Source: a virus. From it: DNA of 49,850 nt. Where the stretch lies: positions 1-49,850 of the IMG/VR virus record IMGVR_UViG_3300010885_018384, one strand, 5' to 3'. The notes under the pieces were generated by a model. The model saw nothing but the letters and a program-made list of their open reading frames with translations. It did no database searches and was not told the DNA's origin. Shown here one piece after another: positions 34,901 to 43,300 of this stretch; within the stretch, counting starts at the first letter, position 1, and each line of letters opens with the position of its first letter. Both the position numbers and the translations under genes were made by a program.

Positions 34901-37900
34901 TCTTCGGCCATGTTCTGCAAATATTCTCGTGTTTGATATCCAATAACATGGCGACTTAGGTCTCGTTGACTGCTACCTAGTCCGTCAGCATCAACATCAT
35001 AGTAATCTTCAAATTGATTAATTCTATAATCAAAGTTTGCAACCAGTCCTTTAGTAGGAGTGGAATCTAATTTTTCCCAGATTGTTGTATCAAATAACTC
35101 AGCGCCTTGAACATTTTGTTTACTAACCCAGTTGTAGGATTTGTAGGAAACAATGTCGCCTAATCTGTAATCAGTATAAGGACTCCATTGTTGAATGTTT
35201 ACATTGTCAAACAAGAATCCAGGACTGGTATAATCGCCGTCCCAATCTACTGTACGGAATCCACGACTCTTGATACGCTCTTGACGATACCCTGTAGTCT
35301 TGTCATAGATAACATCATTGAAAACTGTGCGGTCATCAAATACTGTGATGTGTTCTTTAAGAACAAAATAAATTTTGATAAAATAGATGCCTTCGTTGGT
35401 GTTAACTGTACTGACTGTTACTGCTTGGAAGTCTCGGTTAACATTTAAGAATATCGGTAACAGTGGTGCTCCGTCGCTTTTAAAAATTTGATAGTCATAG
35501 AAACTGTCAAAGAGACTGTCGGCAACTCCCAACGGAATTTTCATATCGACTTGGCTGGCGCTTGGGCTTAGTGTTAATAGAGATCCCACTGCCCAGTTAT
35601 GCTTGGTCCAGAATAGGAATTCTTTACAACTGGTTCCCCAGTTATAGGCTACTTGATTTTCTGCATCATATCGATCAAAGCTGAATCCTTGTGTTTTTAG
35701 ATAGGCTTGATAACCTAGCAAGAAATCTACCACGCCTTGGATCTTGGTAATAACAGTTCCGTAGTAGAGTTGTATCGGTTTTAGTTGATTGAATGTTTTT
35801 CTAAAGTAAGCTTCAACTCCGCCAGCCACTGGTAACTTGGGTAAAATTTTCCAAAGACTCTTATCAAATATTTCAGTACTAGTATGAGACTTTAATGCAC
35901 GATAAAATGTATTTTGAGTTCTTACAACATCACCGTTGCTGTAAACTTTGTCTGCGGCCCAGTCTAAGAAAGATACGCTAGTGCCTCCTACCGATGTCAA
36001 CGGATCGCTGCTGCTGGCAATAGGTTTAAAATAATTAAAGTAAGGTTGTTGATTATCGTAGCCTTTGATTTTCCAGCCTTCGGCTAATTTTTCAATCAAC
36101 ACTCCACTATAGGCAATACCTATCATTGGAACACCTACATTAAAAATTACATCGTAATTTTCATTTGGCACATAGACACTGCTGGATGTTGCACTTGGAT
36201 TTTTACTATCTAACAAATATTTCTGTTCTGTTTGATCAACAAATCCGGACATTCTTGTAGAAATTTTAATATCTAGATTATTTAATCTTGTTAAGAATAC
36301 TTGCGGGTCTAGATTTTTACTACGAACATAACTAGAAACAAAAGTTACCAATCCTGAAAGTTGTGTGCCGCCTACCACAGGAACTAACAAATTTGAAATC
36401 TTTGAAAATACACCAGATTCAGCTGATACTGTTTGTCCAAGTTGATTCACTGACATTCTAGATCGATCAAAACTATCTGTAATAAATTCGAATGGTTTTA
36501 ACAGGCATAGTGCTGAAATTACAGAAAAAGGCCATTCGCTGCTAGATCTCCACGCAGCTTCTACTGGGCTAACATCGCCTGGTCTATAATCACCTTGATT
36601 ATTAATTAAAGTAAAGTCGTTAGCAACTCCGGAATCTAAAGGACTCAATAGTCTCCCGTCGCCGTCTGTAGGAATATGATTTAAAATACTAGGTCTTGCA
36701 TAACGATCATGTGTGCCGGCACGAGCACCTTGACGAATAACACCGTCACGGATATCTTCCCAAAGAATTAAGTTGCCTCTAGTGTAAGGTGCAGGTCCAT
36801 ATTCACTTTCCCACCATGTTGGCTTTTCACTGAATCCTAAAATTTCCCAAGGGCATGTATGTGGGCGATCAGTGTCATAGAACCATTGGTATACTCCTCT
36901 CCAGTATCCTGGTAAACTTTGCTGTCTAGTAGGATCTGTCATGTTACTGTAAGTATAGGTAAAACTATTCTGAGTGTCAAGGTACTGATCGTTATTTGTG
37001 TAATCAATATCGGTATTAGATACCCAGCGTAAGAAATCCTGCAGGATAATAGCATCTAATTCTGGTTTTGTGTATAATGCATTTCCATAGTATCCGCCAA
37101 ATACTGTGTCAATGTCAAAGATATTTTCGTTATATTCTTGTTTAATGTTGTTGTAAATTCTTAATTCTAATTCTAAAATTGCATCATCTCTGTAATCATC
37201 ATAGGCAGCGGTAATACTACCATCATGTCCTTGTATTACTAAGCGAGGAGTTACAAATGTGTCATCAAGATAAATTCTTGGCAAGTACTTTTTGTACAGG
37301 CCTAGCTTGGTAGGAGTTGACGGAATATAGTTAAACGCTGTTGACGAATATTCTCTAATTACAATTTGATCGCCTTCGGTGAGTGTTAATGAAAGTCTAA
37401 CAAATCCAAATGTAGCGTCAAATACATAGTCTGTTCCGTGAATTAATTGTTCGCCATTACGGTAAACATAGACTGCACGACGACTGAGTTCTGTAAGATT
37501 AAAAGTTTGACTTAGTGCAAATACTTTTATTCCTTCGTCTTCGACTAGATATATAATGTCAGCGTGAGCACCATTTCCAACCATATCGCTATCTGCAAAC
37601 GGGTCCGACGAGTCTTTTGTTATGGTCATTGCCGCAATGACTTCGTCAACGAAATCAACCACATTATCTAACGGCATGGCTTCGGCGATTCTTTTTAAAA
37701 ATTCATTTTTAAAATTGCTGTAAGATCGTAAAGAATGTTGAATAGACTTTATGATGTTAATATTTTTATCGCAGAGCAAAGACACTGCCATTGGTGCAAT
37801 GCCGGAATGCTTTAAGAAACGCATACAACGATGTTGATAACCGTCAATATTTCTTAGATTGCTATTGCCAGGGTAAACGCCTGAAAATTCTGTTTCAATT

Positions 37901-40344
37901 TCAATTGCTGACGACAAATGATCAATTGCTTGCCCTAGAGTAAACGCTGTTAGATTGTCATTTAACGGATTCTTTTCTAGGCCGTGTGGTATTTGATAGT
38001 ATCCCTGATCTGGATCAAGGTCAATGTAGATCTTGATAGATACTACATCATTTACTGCAAATGCCTTAATAAAAGTAAATGTTCCATTTTCTCTAGTGTA
38101 ACTATCTAAATGTCTTTGTCCGTTTAGATAAAAGATAACTGTAGACGGAAGAATACTAAACGCTGCCCAGTCAACTGTTGACAGTGTGACTTGATTTGTT
38201 ACTTCAGTAACAACTACGCTATCTAAAATTGGCTGCTGATAATCGTTGTCTGATTTAACCCATCCATTGGCAAATTCATCAAGCGGATTAAATCTATAAA
38301 ATCCGGTGTTTAAATTTTTTGTTAAAGTCTCTTGGTTAACAGAATAAGAAAAACTGTCAAGATCAAGATTGTATGTGAATAAAATATCCCCAACATTGTC
38401 AATGTTTAAGTAGTCTAGGCTGAATCCTAATTCACTGTCAGCAATGCTATTACCTATTTTATAACTTAGTATCGGTGATCCAATAAATGTTGACGACGGA
38501 TATGTTGTTGTATCCGAAAAACTAATACCGTTGTTGTCAAATAGATCAAATAAAGGCATTTGATTAGCTTTGGTCTTTTCTTGACTAGCTGTCCAATTAA
38601 CGCCGTTAAAATGATACATTAGGCCTTTATTAACATTTCCGCCTCTTACCAACACTCCTTCTCCTAAAATAGGATCAGAATCAACCGTTGTCTTTAATGT
38701 AATTTGTCTAACATTGTTATGTGTTATAAAATTAACCTGATAAATTTTGTTATTAGCAAGGCTGTCTGTGTCGGCAACAAATAAAACTCTGGCACCCTGA
38801 TACAAGAATTCACCGTCGATACTGTATCCTTGACTACCTTCAATAGTAGAAAAAATATCAGTTGTAAAAGTGTCAATAAAATCTACAGAAGTTTTTGCAA
38901 TACTACCGTGATTAAATAATTGTAGATTTGATCGAAACTCAATAATAGGGCGCTTGGCTCTAAAGCTGTCTCCCGCTGCAAAGTCGGTGCCGTTTAATTT
39001 ATGCGCCTGCTCAAGAGTTGATTTATGAAACCAACGATTGTAACGACTCCACGGATTTGCATCGATACTAGATCTACAAATTGCAATATAATCTTTTTCT
39101 CCAGGATAAGAAGTAGCATCATCAAATGGTTCTGTATCAAATCCTGTATTGTCAAAAATTACTTCAGGGATCTGGCTGGTAATAATCGGTACTGTTAAAT
39201 CCGAAAATTTAATTAGAGTTATTTCTCGGCCAACTTTTTCCACTAACCAATTATCCTTAGCGTACTTTGTAGGAGTAACTTTTCCGGCAAATCGTACAAT
39301 TAGGCCGTTGGTAAATTCGACACCGTTGCTGCTGGTATAGGTTTGTTTGCCAAGAATTTCTTTATCAATATTAATGCTAGTATTTTCTTCAATATCTTGG
39401 ATTAGAAATCGACCGAACCTATCGGGATTAATTGCACTTTGATAGTAAAGAATATCTGGTGCATCTAATGGAACTTCAAAGGTAACAGTACCGTTGGTTG
39501 CGCCATTATTAGTTACTCCGTTAAAATAATCAAACTTTGATGTTTGTACATTTTCATCTACAAGTTCCCACTCTGGGCCTTCAACAATTGTGCCATCGAT
39601 GCTGGCGGTAACAAAGGTCAATGCTCTCCACAATTTGCCATCATATACTGCAAGTTGATTAGGAATATAAGGAAGGAAAGGATTGTATTTTAAACTGCCT
39701 GTATCAAAAGCTGTTCTAATGTAAAAACCTTCTCTAGGACTATTAACTGCAAAATTGTATGTTTGTCCTCTATACAAGGTCAGTGTAGGATTATTTGTTG
39801 CACCGTCTGGATAAAATATCCATGTCGATGTTGTACCCTGACGAACTCGATAGGTACTGGTGATTGCATCTCCTTGTCCAAGAACTTTAACACTTGGAGG
39901 GCCGCTTGGAACCCAATAGTACTCACGGAAGTTTACAAACTTATCCCACTCAATAGGAGGATTCCAGCTGTAATGATCTTGACTGGTAATTAAATCGTCA
40001 CGCTCGTTAAAATTGTTGAAAAATCTAAGTTGATTTTTAAAGTCGATGTAGTCGTAGAAATTTTCAATATTACCTCGATCATCCGATAGCACTACTCCCG
40101 GTTCTAGTTGATATCTACTGCGTAGTGTATTGTCACTGTCAAGATAAATGTCAGATCCTTTGTAGGTCTTGCCATATCTACGACCAACATATCCTACAGT
40201 TTTTTGTAGAACACCCGGCTGGACCAAGGGGTCAATGACTCCGGCCATAAATTTACTGTTTGTTTCAGTTTTAAAAACCTGAGGAAGTAAATCTACTGTT
40301 CTTCGAATCGGTAGTCCGCTTTCTGGGAAAATTTCATTTGCCAT
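25966..40344 (-). CDS. Giant virion structural protein (4792 residues) with beta-propeller, CBM-like and beta-sandwich repeats
   Basis: An uninterrupted 14.4-kb gene right after gp6. The N-terminus (SGLPIRRTVDLLPQVFKTET, KTVGYVGRRYGKTYKGSDIY) matches very large structural proteins I recall from T4-like cyanophages and occupies the gp7 position; homology to gp7 is not shown. Six FG-GAP-like repeats lie at about residues 2172, 2310, 2597, 2720, 2780 and 2859. At least seven carbohydrate-binding-like modules (WxxxxxYxxGDxVxxxxxxY...W) lie near 221, 1460, 1718, 2203, 2518, 2630 and 3904. Eight or so VxVNGxxL...DxIxI beta units lie near 732, 957, 3766, 4154, 4234, 4327, 4372 and 4481. Two AGxxYxxxP repeats lie near 3272-3351 and 3649-3722. 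Few cysteines, no signal peptide. Probably a peripheral baseplate scaffold or adhesin. Confidence 0.8.
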   Translation of the reverse strand: MANEIFPESGLPIRRTVDLLPQVFKTETNSKFMAGVIDPLVQPGVLQKTVGYVGRRYGKTYKGSDIYLDSDNTLRSRYQLEPGVVLSDDRGNIENFYDYIDFKNQLRFFNNFNERDDLITSQDHYSWNPPIEWDKFVNFREYYWVPSGPPSVKVLGQGDAITSTYRVRQGTTSTWIFYPDGATNNPTLTLYRGQTYNFAVNSPREGFYIRTAFDTGSLKYNPFLPYIPNQLAVYDGKLWRALTFVTASIDGTIVEGPEWELVDENVQTSKFDYFNGVTNNGATNGTVTFEVPLDAPDILYYQSAINPDRFGRFLIQDIEENTSINIDKEILGKQTYTSSNGVEFTNGLIVRFAGKVTPTKYAKDNWLVEKVGREITLIKFSDLTVPIITSQIPEVIFDNTGFDTEPFDDATSYPGEKDYIAICRSSIDANPWSRYNRWFHKSTLEQAHKLNGTDFAAGDSFRAKRPIIEFRSNLQLFNHGSIAKTSVDFIDTFTTDIFSTIEGSQGYSIDGEFLYQGARVLFVADTDSLANNKIYQVNFITHNNVRQITLKTTVDSDPILGEGVLVRGGNVNKGLMYHFNGVNWTASQEKTKANQMPLFDLFDNNGISFSDTTTYPSSTFIGSPILSYKIGNSIADSELGFSLDYLNIDNVGDILFTYNLDLDSFSYSVNQETLTKNLNTGFYRFNPLDEFANGWVKSDNDYQQPILDSVVVTEVTNQVTLSTVDWAAFSILPSTVIFYLNGQRHLDSYTRENGTFTFIKAFAVNDVVSIKIYIDLDPDQGYYQIPHGLEKNPLNDNLTAFTLGQAIDHLSSAIEIETEFSGVYPGNSNLRNIDGYQHRCMRFLKHSGIAPMAVSLLCDKNINIIKSIQHSLRSYSNFKNEFLKRIAEAMPLDNVVDFVDEVIAAMTITKDSSDPFADSDMVGNGAHADIIYLVEDEGIKVFALSQTFNLTELSRRAVYVYRNGEQLIHGTDYVFDATFGFVRLSLTLTEGDQIVIREYSSTAFNYIPSTPTKLGLYKKYLPRIYLDDTFVTPRLVIQGHDGSITAAYDDYRDDAILELELRIYNNIKQEYNENIFDIDTVFGGYYGNALYTKPELDAIILQDFLRWVSNTDIDYTNNDQYLDTQNSFTYTYSNMTDPTRQQSLPGYWRGVYQWFYDTDRPHTCPWEILGFSEKPTWWESEYGPAPYTRGNLILWEDIRDGVIRQGARAGTHDRYARPSILNHIPTDGDGRLLSPLDSGVANDFTLINNQGDYRPGDVSPVEAAWRSSSEWPFSVISALCLLKPFEFITDSFDRSRMSVNQLGQTVSAESGVFSKISNLLVPVVGGTQLSGLVTFVSSYVRSKNLDPQVFLTRLNNLDIKISTRMSGFVDQTEQKYLLDSKNPSATSSSVYVPNENYDVIFNVGVPMIGIAYSGVLIEKLAEGWKIKGYDNQQPYFNYFKPIASSSDPLTSVGGTSVSFLDWAADKVYSNGDVVRTQNTFYRALKSHTSTEIFDKSLWKILPKLPVAGGVEAYFRKTFNQLKPIQLYYGTVITKIQGVVDFLLGYQAYLKTQGFSFDRYDAENQVAYNWGTSCKEFLFWTKHNWAVGSLLTLSPSASQVDMKIPLGVADSLFDSFYDYQIFKSDGAPLLPIFLNVNRDFQAVTVSTVNTNEGIYFIKIYFVLKEHITVFDDRTVFNDVIYDKTTGYRQERIKSRGFRTVDWDGDYTSPGFLFDNVNIQQWSPYTDYRLGDIVSYKSYNWVSKQNVQGAELFDTTIWEKLDSTPTKGLVANFDYRINQFEDYYDVDADGLGSSQRDLSRHVIGYQTREYLQNMAEDAVSQFKLYQGFIREKGTANAITKVFDKLSRTNTGSIELNEEWAFRVGRLGGTDQFNETEFRILKNDFKINPQPVIIAPTDSSTDVLDLYMRVPEKNFTIAPIPFTANINPVKKYKLTPRTAGYVNSFDVDFAVKNYDDILALNIADFEENSHVWITFYNNSWTVLRYNISRLLLVTDVNVVKTRVEIVLGRTHGLAVGDIFGIRNIENLEGFYKITEVPDRKTIVIQISKDAKEPKWETSTVINLELFSSARFTDYQSVDLAIAATLTSGAKFWIDNNINGNWEVSEKQKLFASTEISEYGTTTPLGNGSSVLYIDILTQIVSAMPASNIVVSYLERVDGLKPLQTFERPNSISAAANGVFGESLAVSPDGKWLAIGSPRATGIKSDYQEIYNSDLDYFQGDIVLHKGKLWRAKVDIYAQDYTGVDSTRVGVDSTFARIDATMEDWEPALIITANQQGSNTGYLEQGAVSLYEWGGQNWVERYSFVSPRQNANEQFGSKITIGVDSGNYYMAISAPGAENNKGRIYLYKYAPLIADTSETIIYKVTVAPPQGMDSGSKYYINEQYRPNLSLLVGNTYIFDQTDLSNVYYPNPVDGTVTNKHPLNFSNDNISGVLGGGTLYTTGVTYLLDNRTVTQAQYIAGFTTATTRKVQITVTENTSSILYYYSSATLNMGNSIIRKYPNIAKEWQLIENQNFKGVYDNTGARFYEAGAIVWYNNALWQSLEDQTGDGSTISINSNQWTRLDPISTQSSLPTNIALEDDSTDPTAGSLIADQVAELVKDGDRFGTSMTMSRDGMTLVVGSPISDGQYFTNYRGIWNSYQTYVAGDVVKWTGNYYRLASASSTGANPVSGSPWGLVEAVSDATSGKVYIYKMNAYGFYSLMQTINAGSLPDVSDLAPDEIINSGDLFGFAIDIDNSGNTIAISSPQADINLQNQGSVYIFRYDTDSTIPEYRLKQKLQSYEIYNNELFGFSVSISERGERVVVGAKNTPYKLSTRFDLSARTRFDGGRTTFSEDQGYPGQVYVFELKDQTYFLSEKLEADLLDNEGFGYSLDSTASVIVTGSPSYAPTGTKVGMTRIFRKDVTKDSFTILAEESPMVNIDLLKSVAVYDDEKYLKIADLDIIDVNKLKILGRAEQEIKFKTLYDPATYTNGTTEVEVDADQAWFEKNVGVIWWNISAAKWAHYEQGDLAYRAGNWNQLAPGASIDIYEWVESSMSPTDWSKMADTTDGLSAGISGQPLYSNAAYSIKRFTNPNTGLSFGTKYYFWVKNKTIIPTGVTGRNISASSIASLIENPASDGTPILAIIDTDKFLTYNLSSVITGDSALINIEYYNSERRPNATHTEYQLLTEGIADSLPSNALEQKWIDSLVGFNQAGNPVPDPTLLPKQRYGLAFRPIQTLFVDRGTALKIAIDRSNDILSTRPFADLIDFENLNQIEEIPNAALNLYDITVDTSVELAEVGIVRISPAVLSANIVDGEIDTINIIDAGFGYRTAPPVKIVGDGLGAKATVTLDLQGRITSVTIVQKGRKYTTADVSVRNFSVLVKNDITYNNYWAIYFWDSVREGFFKSTVQSYDTTKYWTYIDWYATGYSSVTRIVKEILDLYLEPTIKITVGDIVKIKEYANGGWALLERVTDGNGDILGNYILIGRENGTIKINEEIYNVKVYDFQGSYDEVTYDNQPTQELRFIFAALKENIFIDDLRAEWNKLFFASIRYIFSEQLYVDWAFKTSFLNAIHNIGDLEQKTNYKNDNLASFQNYLEEVKPFRTTIREYTSRYTDIDRQGAAITDFDVPPAYDVKEGQILPVLENSSIIDIYPYKWWKDNHTYSITEIVISNAGADYKAAPRVVITGDGSGASAQAYIANGSVSGIKMLTAGTGYTSASVSIVGGNGTSTSIAKAVAIIGDSKTRTFDLTVKFDRITKEGTYAEYTYSQEFVADGFTAIFELNYPPTRDKTKISVIVNDEIILDSDYEITFYKSSTDEYSLLRGKLKLTALPIAGAVIVIDYEKADDILEAVDRINKYYSPTRGMIGKEINQLMTGIDFGGVQIQGTTFDVSGGWDALPWFTDTWDSVEPNADFYYVVDSQEYTATGFDSRALIWKLGSVVQLGNKHYRAVIDNIDKPPVEFPNVWEELTILLPFTPAIGQQLSVYLKRSGLGSPRSIDTLDSAGAPVVVYDQGIEESRTIRIDDVNFGGAGVTNLSAIMPTVIGDGSTNSIDIQQYVQIENGDTLIFRPMDSDGTVNITDINIIDTNITGGSLSAVSGAYITATGTAAEDIVVDGSKFISPDQVPAPEENIPGQVIDSVSIKVFHTVQTGATPLQSRILKSNGRDKRFAIGLTVLDSASVMVYVDKVKYEINADSSIEYIIDYNTNEVVFTNAPIRDSVIEIISIGIGGAALLDYQEFEADGDTLFFLTRANFADTASVVVTVDGVDVDALPINSSEVLDITNKTLIQFANKPERRQIVKIVCLGANADVDSTGSSVVRVNQQTLTFDGSTLSYDLDQFVNLTRASASGAILVEVNGVQLKGVDTEFIVYNGTNNVISIGKDPLEAPNTATQSNIQVYINGELKRNILDYVYDGNENTVTVDTEVLAINDEIKIIIDIRSQYTFTGNNIVFNGTSFVENDSTTTLQEGDQIIVTWFSEYPSMNIISDQYTGGKVQYQLAREPVSASYIWIYKNGRRLTQEQDYAVSIPRNVVYLKTTTLITDEIKIVQFGNYIRRAPLAYEVFKDMLNIYHFNRFSIDKAVTLSQDLNYYDQIIRVTDTTNLFEPIKSRNIPGTVYINGERIDYFEKTTTTLSQLRRGINGTAIKEIHSLGSSVVDVGRVENLPYNESQERLDFVSDGSSLLIGPLNYVPKAAVRSTWTRTTIPTGYEPCDQIEVFAGGKRLRKDPVTVYDQTVNITSPQADIVLEAEFSVDGVNDYIRLTSTIPAGTRITVIRRIGKTWYDRGETTASSGVTLLKNSSSISEFLKQKSTELPE

Positions 40345-40353
40345 ATTCTACAA

Positions 40354-43300
40354 TTACCCTAAATTTGTTGATGATATAACTGCCGTAGCATCTACACGAA
40401 TTTCACTAGCGGTGATTGCTGTTACAATAACAATATCATCTACAGTTGCACCGCTGACAAAAATTTCATCGTTGGCACTTTGAATTTCAAACAGACTACC
40501 AAAACTCTGTGTTGGTTGTCTAGGAACAATTACCAAGTTACTTAGATCTGGAGTGACTGCATTTGTGATGTATGTAATCAATTCGCCAAGATAAAATCTA
40601 TCACCGAAGTCCCAGTTAGCTACATCAAAGAAATCGTTAATTGCTGAAATGATTCTAACTTTAAGATCGTTGTCATTGATTGTTTTATTTGGATTTTTAA
40701 CAATCTTAAATTGTGCTTGCAGAGCATAATCTGCTGTTGAACCAAAAAGCACTTTATAGTTCACTGGATGGTATATTACTTCATCGCTAATTGATTTAAT
40801 CTCGCCTAGTGATGATCCAAAACTAATACGCAAACTGTCGCTGTTAGGAGACTCTGGTCTTGTCGCTAGGCCGCCGCTCAAAAACTTTCTAAATTCAGTA
40901 TCATAACTTCTTGTTAATAAGTAAACATCAATAATATTACTAACACTAGGATCAATTCTGCGATCAACATTAGCATTGTGAATATATTGAAATTTTAGTC
41001 CAGAACGACCGATATTTGCTCTATAGCCAGATTCTAGTATTAGACTATTTGATGCCAAATCTACTCGTTTAACACGATCTTCTGCACTGTCATAGAAATA
41101 AATTAATTGCCCGTCATCAAACTCGTTAACATTAATTTGATTTTCATTCTGTCTTACAAGTATTAAATCAGTGCTGTTATCAAAATAAGTATAGACGATG
41201 TTGCCAAAGCTGTCTACTACTTCTGTAAAAAATAGATAATTTAGGGCTTGGTCAGCACCTACTATCTGTTCAAATGCATCAGCGTTGTCAATAACACCAT
41301 CATCGTCGCTGTCGCTGAATGCAACCTTAATTTCTTCTGAGCTTTGATATCCGTCTTCAAACTTAATAGAGTCGTCAACTTCAAATACAAGATCTTGCTT
41401 CAATGCTGAAGCATTATTAGGCATTGTGTTAATGCCCAATACTCGAACTTGATCTTTGATGGTCTTGCCTGTCTTTCCGTCGTAGATTTTTTGATTAACA
41501 TCGAAGTAAAACCTATTCTGTTCGAGACTACCGAAGATATAATTTAAGGTCCTAACACGGATTTGATACTCATCAGATTCTTTAGTGAAAGCAATAATCC
41601 AACTGGTGTCTAGATTATTATTTGTTGTGTCTCCTGCTTTACCTAGTGCAAATGCATTAATTAAATCAATGTTTGGGGCAGTAATAATTTTCCAACTTGC
41701 GGCAGCAACATCAAATCGAAGACCAAAGTTTTTGTTTTCTGCACACAAATTTACCATCTGTGTTTCTAATGCATCCGGCAAATTGTTTACAAATTTAGGA
41801 ATAATTCTGCTGGCGATTGCTCCGGTAGGCACAGTATCATTGAATATAATTGGACCTTTGCCGGTACTAAGTGTGCCGCGGCCTGCATTGGTTCCATCAC
41901 CTACTACTCGAATAACCTTGGTCCATAGTCTGTCTGTTTGATCTAAATCATTTGCGTCGGTGATAACTAATTCACCTCGTTTAAAACTCTTGCCTGCAGG
42001 TGGCACAAATTTAATCATAGCACCTGCGGCAACATACTTTAATGTGTTGGTTGTATAAGAACTTACTTTTTGTAAAGTTAGGTCAACTGAATTGATAAAA
42101 TATCCAGTGCTTTCATTTACATCTGATGTAATTTGTGTCCATTTAGTATTTGTGTCAGTGAATAAAATTTTATCGTATTTGGTAAAATAGAAATTATAAA
42201 CACCTGTGTTGGTAAACAACGGTTCGACGCTTTGACGAATAAAGTTAACTGTGTCAATTCTACTGACTGTTTTAAATGCTAGACTTTTTTCACTTTCTGA
42301 TTTATAAATTAAGCCATCATCAGCAAATACATTCACACTGGAATATTTTCCGCTGGCGTCAATGATATCAAAATTGCGACTAACTCCACTAGATGTTCTA
42401 TTAATGGCTTTGACTTTTAAAATGTCTTGACTGCTGGATAATGGCGCAAGATTGTAGTCTTCAGCCGTGATCATTCTGTTTTGTGTGTAGTATTGGGCAG
42501 GAGCTTTTGTTCTAATACTTTCTACCGATTCTGCAGACACACTATTGCTTACTGTATATTTCAAGCTCATGCTTATCTTAAGGACATGACTCTGACCTGC
42601 TTTGTTTATATACGGAACTTCAATGTTAATGCCGCGCATTTCATTAGGAAGGATGCTGTATGAAAGACCGTTACTTACACGGTAGTAGGCTCGGAAAGGT
42701 CCTTGTGGTAAATTTCCGTATACACCGTCGGCAAAAATTAAGTCAATCTTATCCGAGTTCTTTGTAGATATAGAATATATATTTCTAATACTCTTTTCAA
42801 TACTATTGTAGGCAATATTATTGCCAACTAGATTAGAAACTTTTGTCCACTCATCTAACTGGGAGCCATTAGCTGCTAGCTGAAATAACCAAACATCGCT
42901 ATTATTGATATTTTCAGCATCGATTGCTACCTTTTCGTTGGTGGTTGGGACTGCAATTGAAAAATCTGCAAGCTCTAGGCTACCTTGCTTAAACATAAAA
43001 AAGAATCCAGTATCGGGACTTGCTGCACCCTTACCGTCATTCTTATAGATAAATCCCATCTGATTACCAGGAACTGGGGGTTCTTCGTAGATTTCTTCAG
43101 CACCTTTAAAAGAGGCGCTAACAATTTCGAAAGGCATAGATCTGGCAGCTACATTTTTACTAAACGAGAAAATTGGAACTTGCAAGGTACTAGTGTTGAA
43201 ACGATATTGTTCTGTAGGAGTACCTTGTATTGTGGCATTTCCTTGACTACGTCCAAATTCTGTATTTTGGCTCATGGCTGCATTCATTATTGTAATGAAC

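Noticed and set aside
25966-40344. Giant gene as an assembly artefact joining two genes
   Set aside because: The frame stays open throughout, several repeat types span it from end to end, and no internal ribosome-binding site plus start pair suggests a lost boundary; very large proteins at this position are known in marine T4-like phages.
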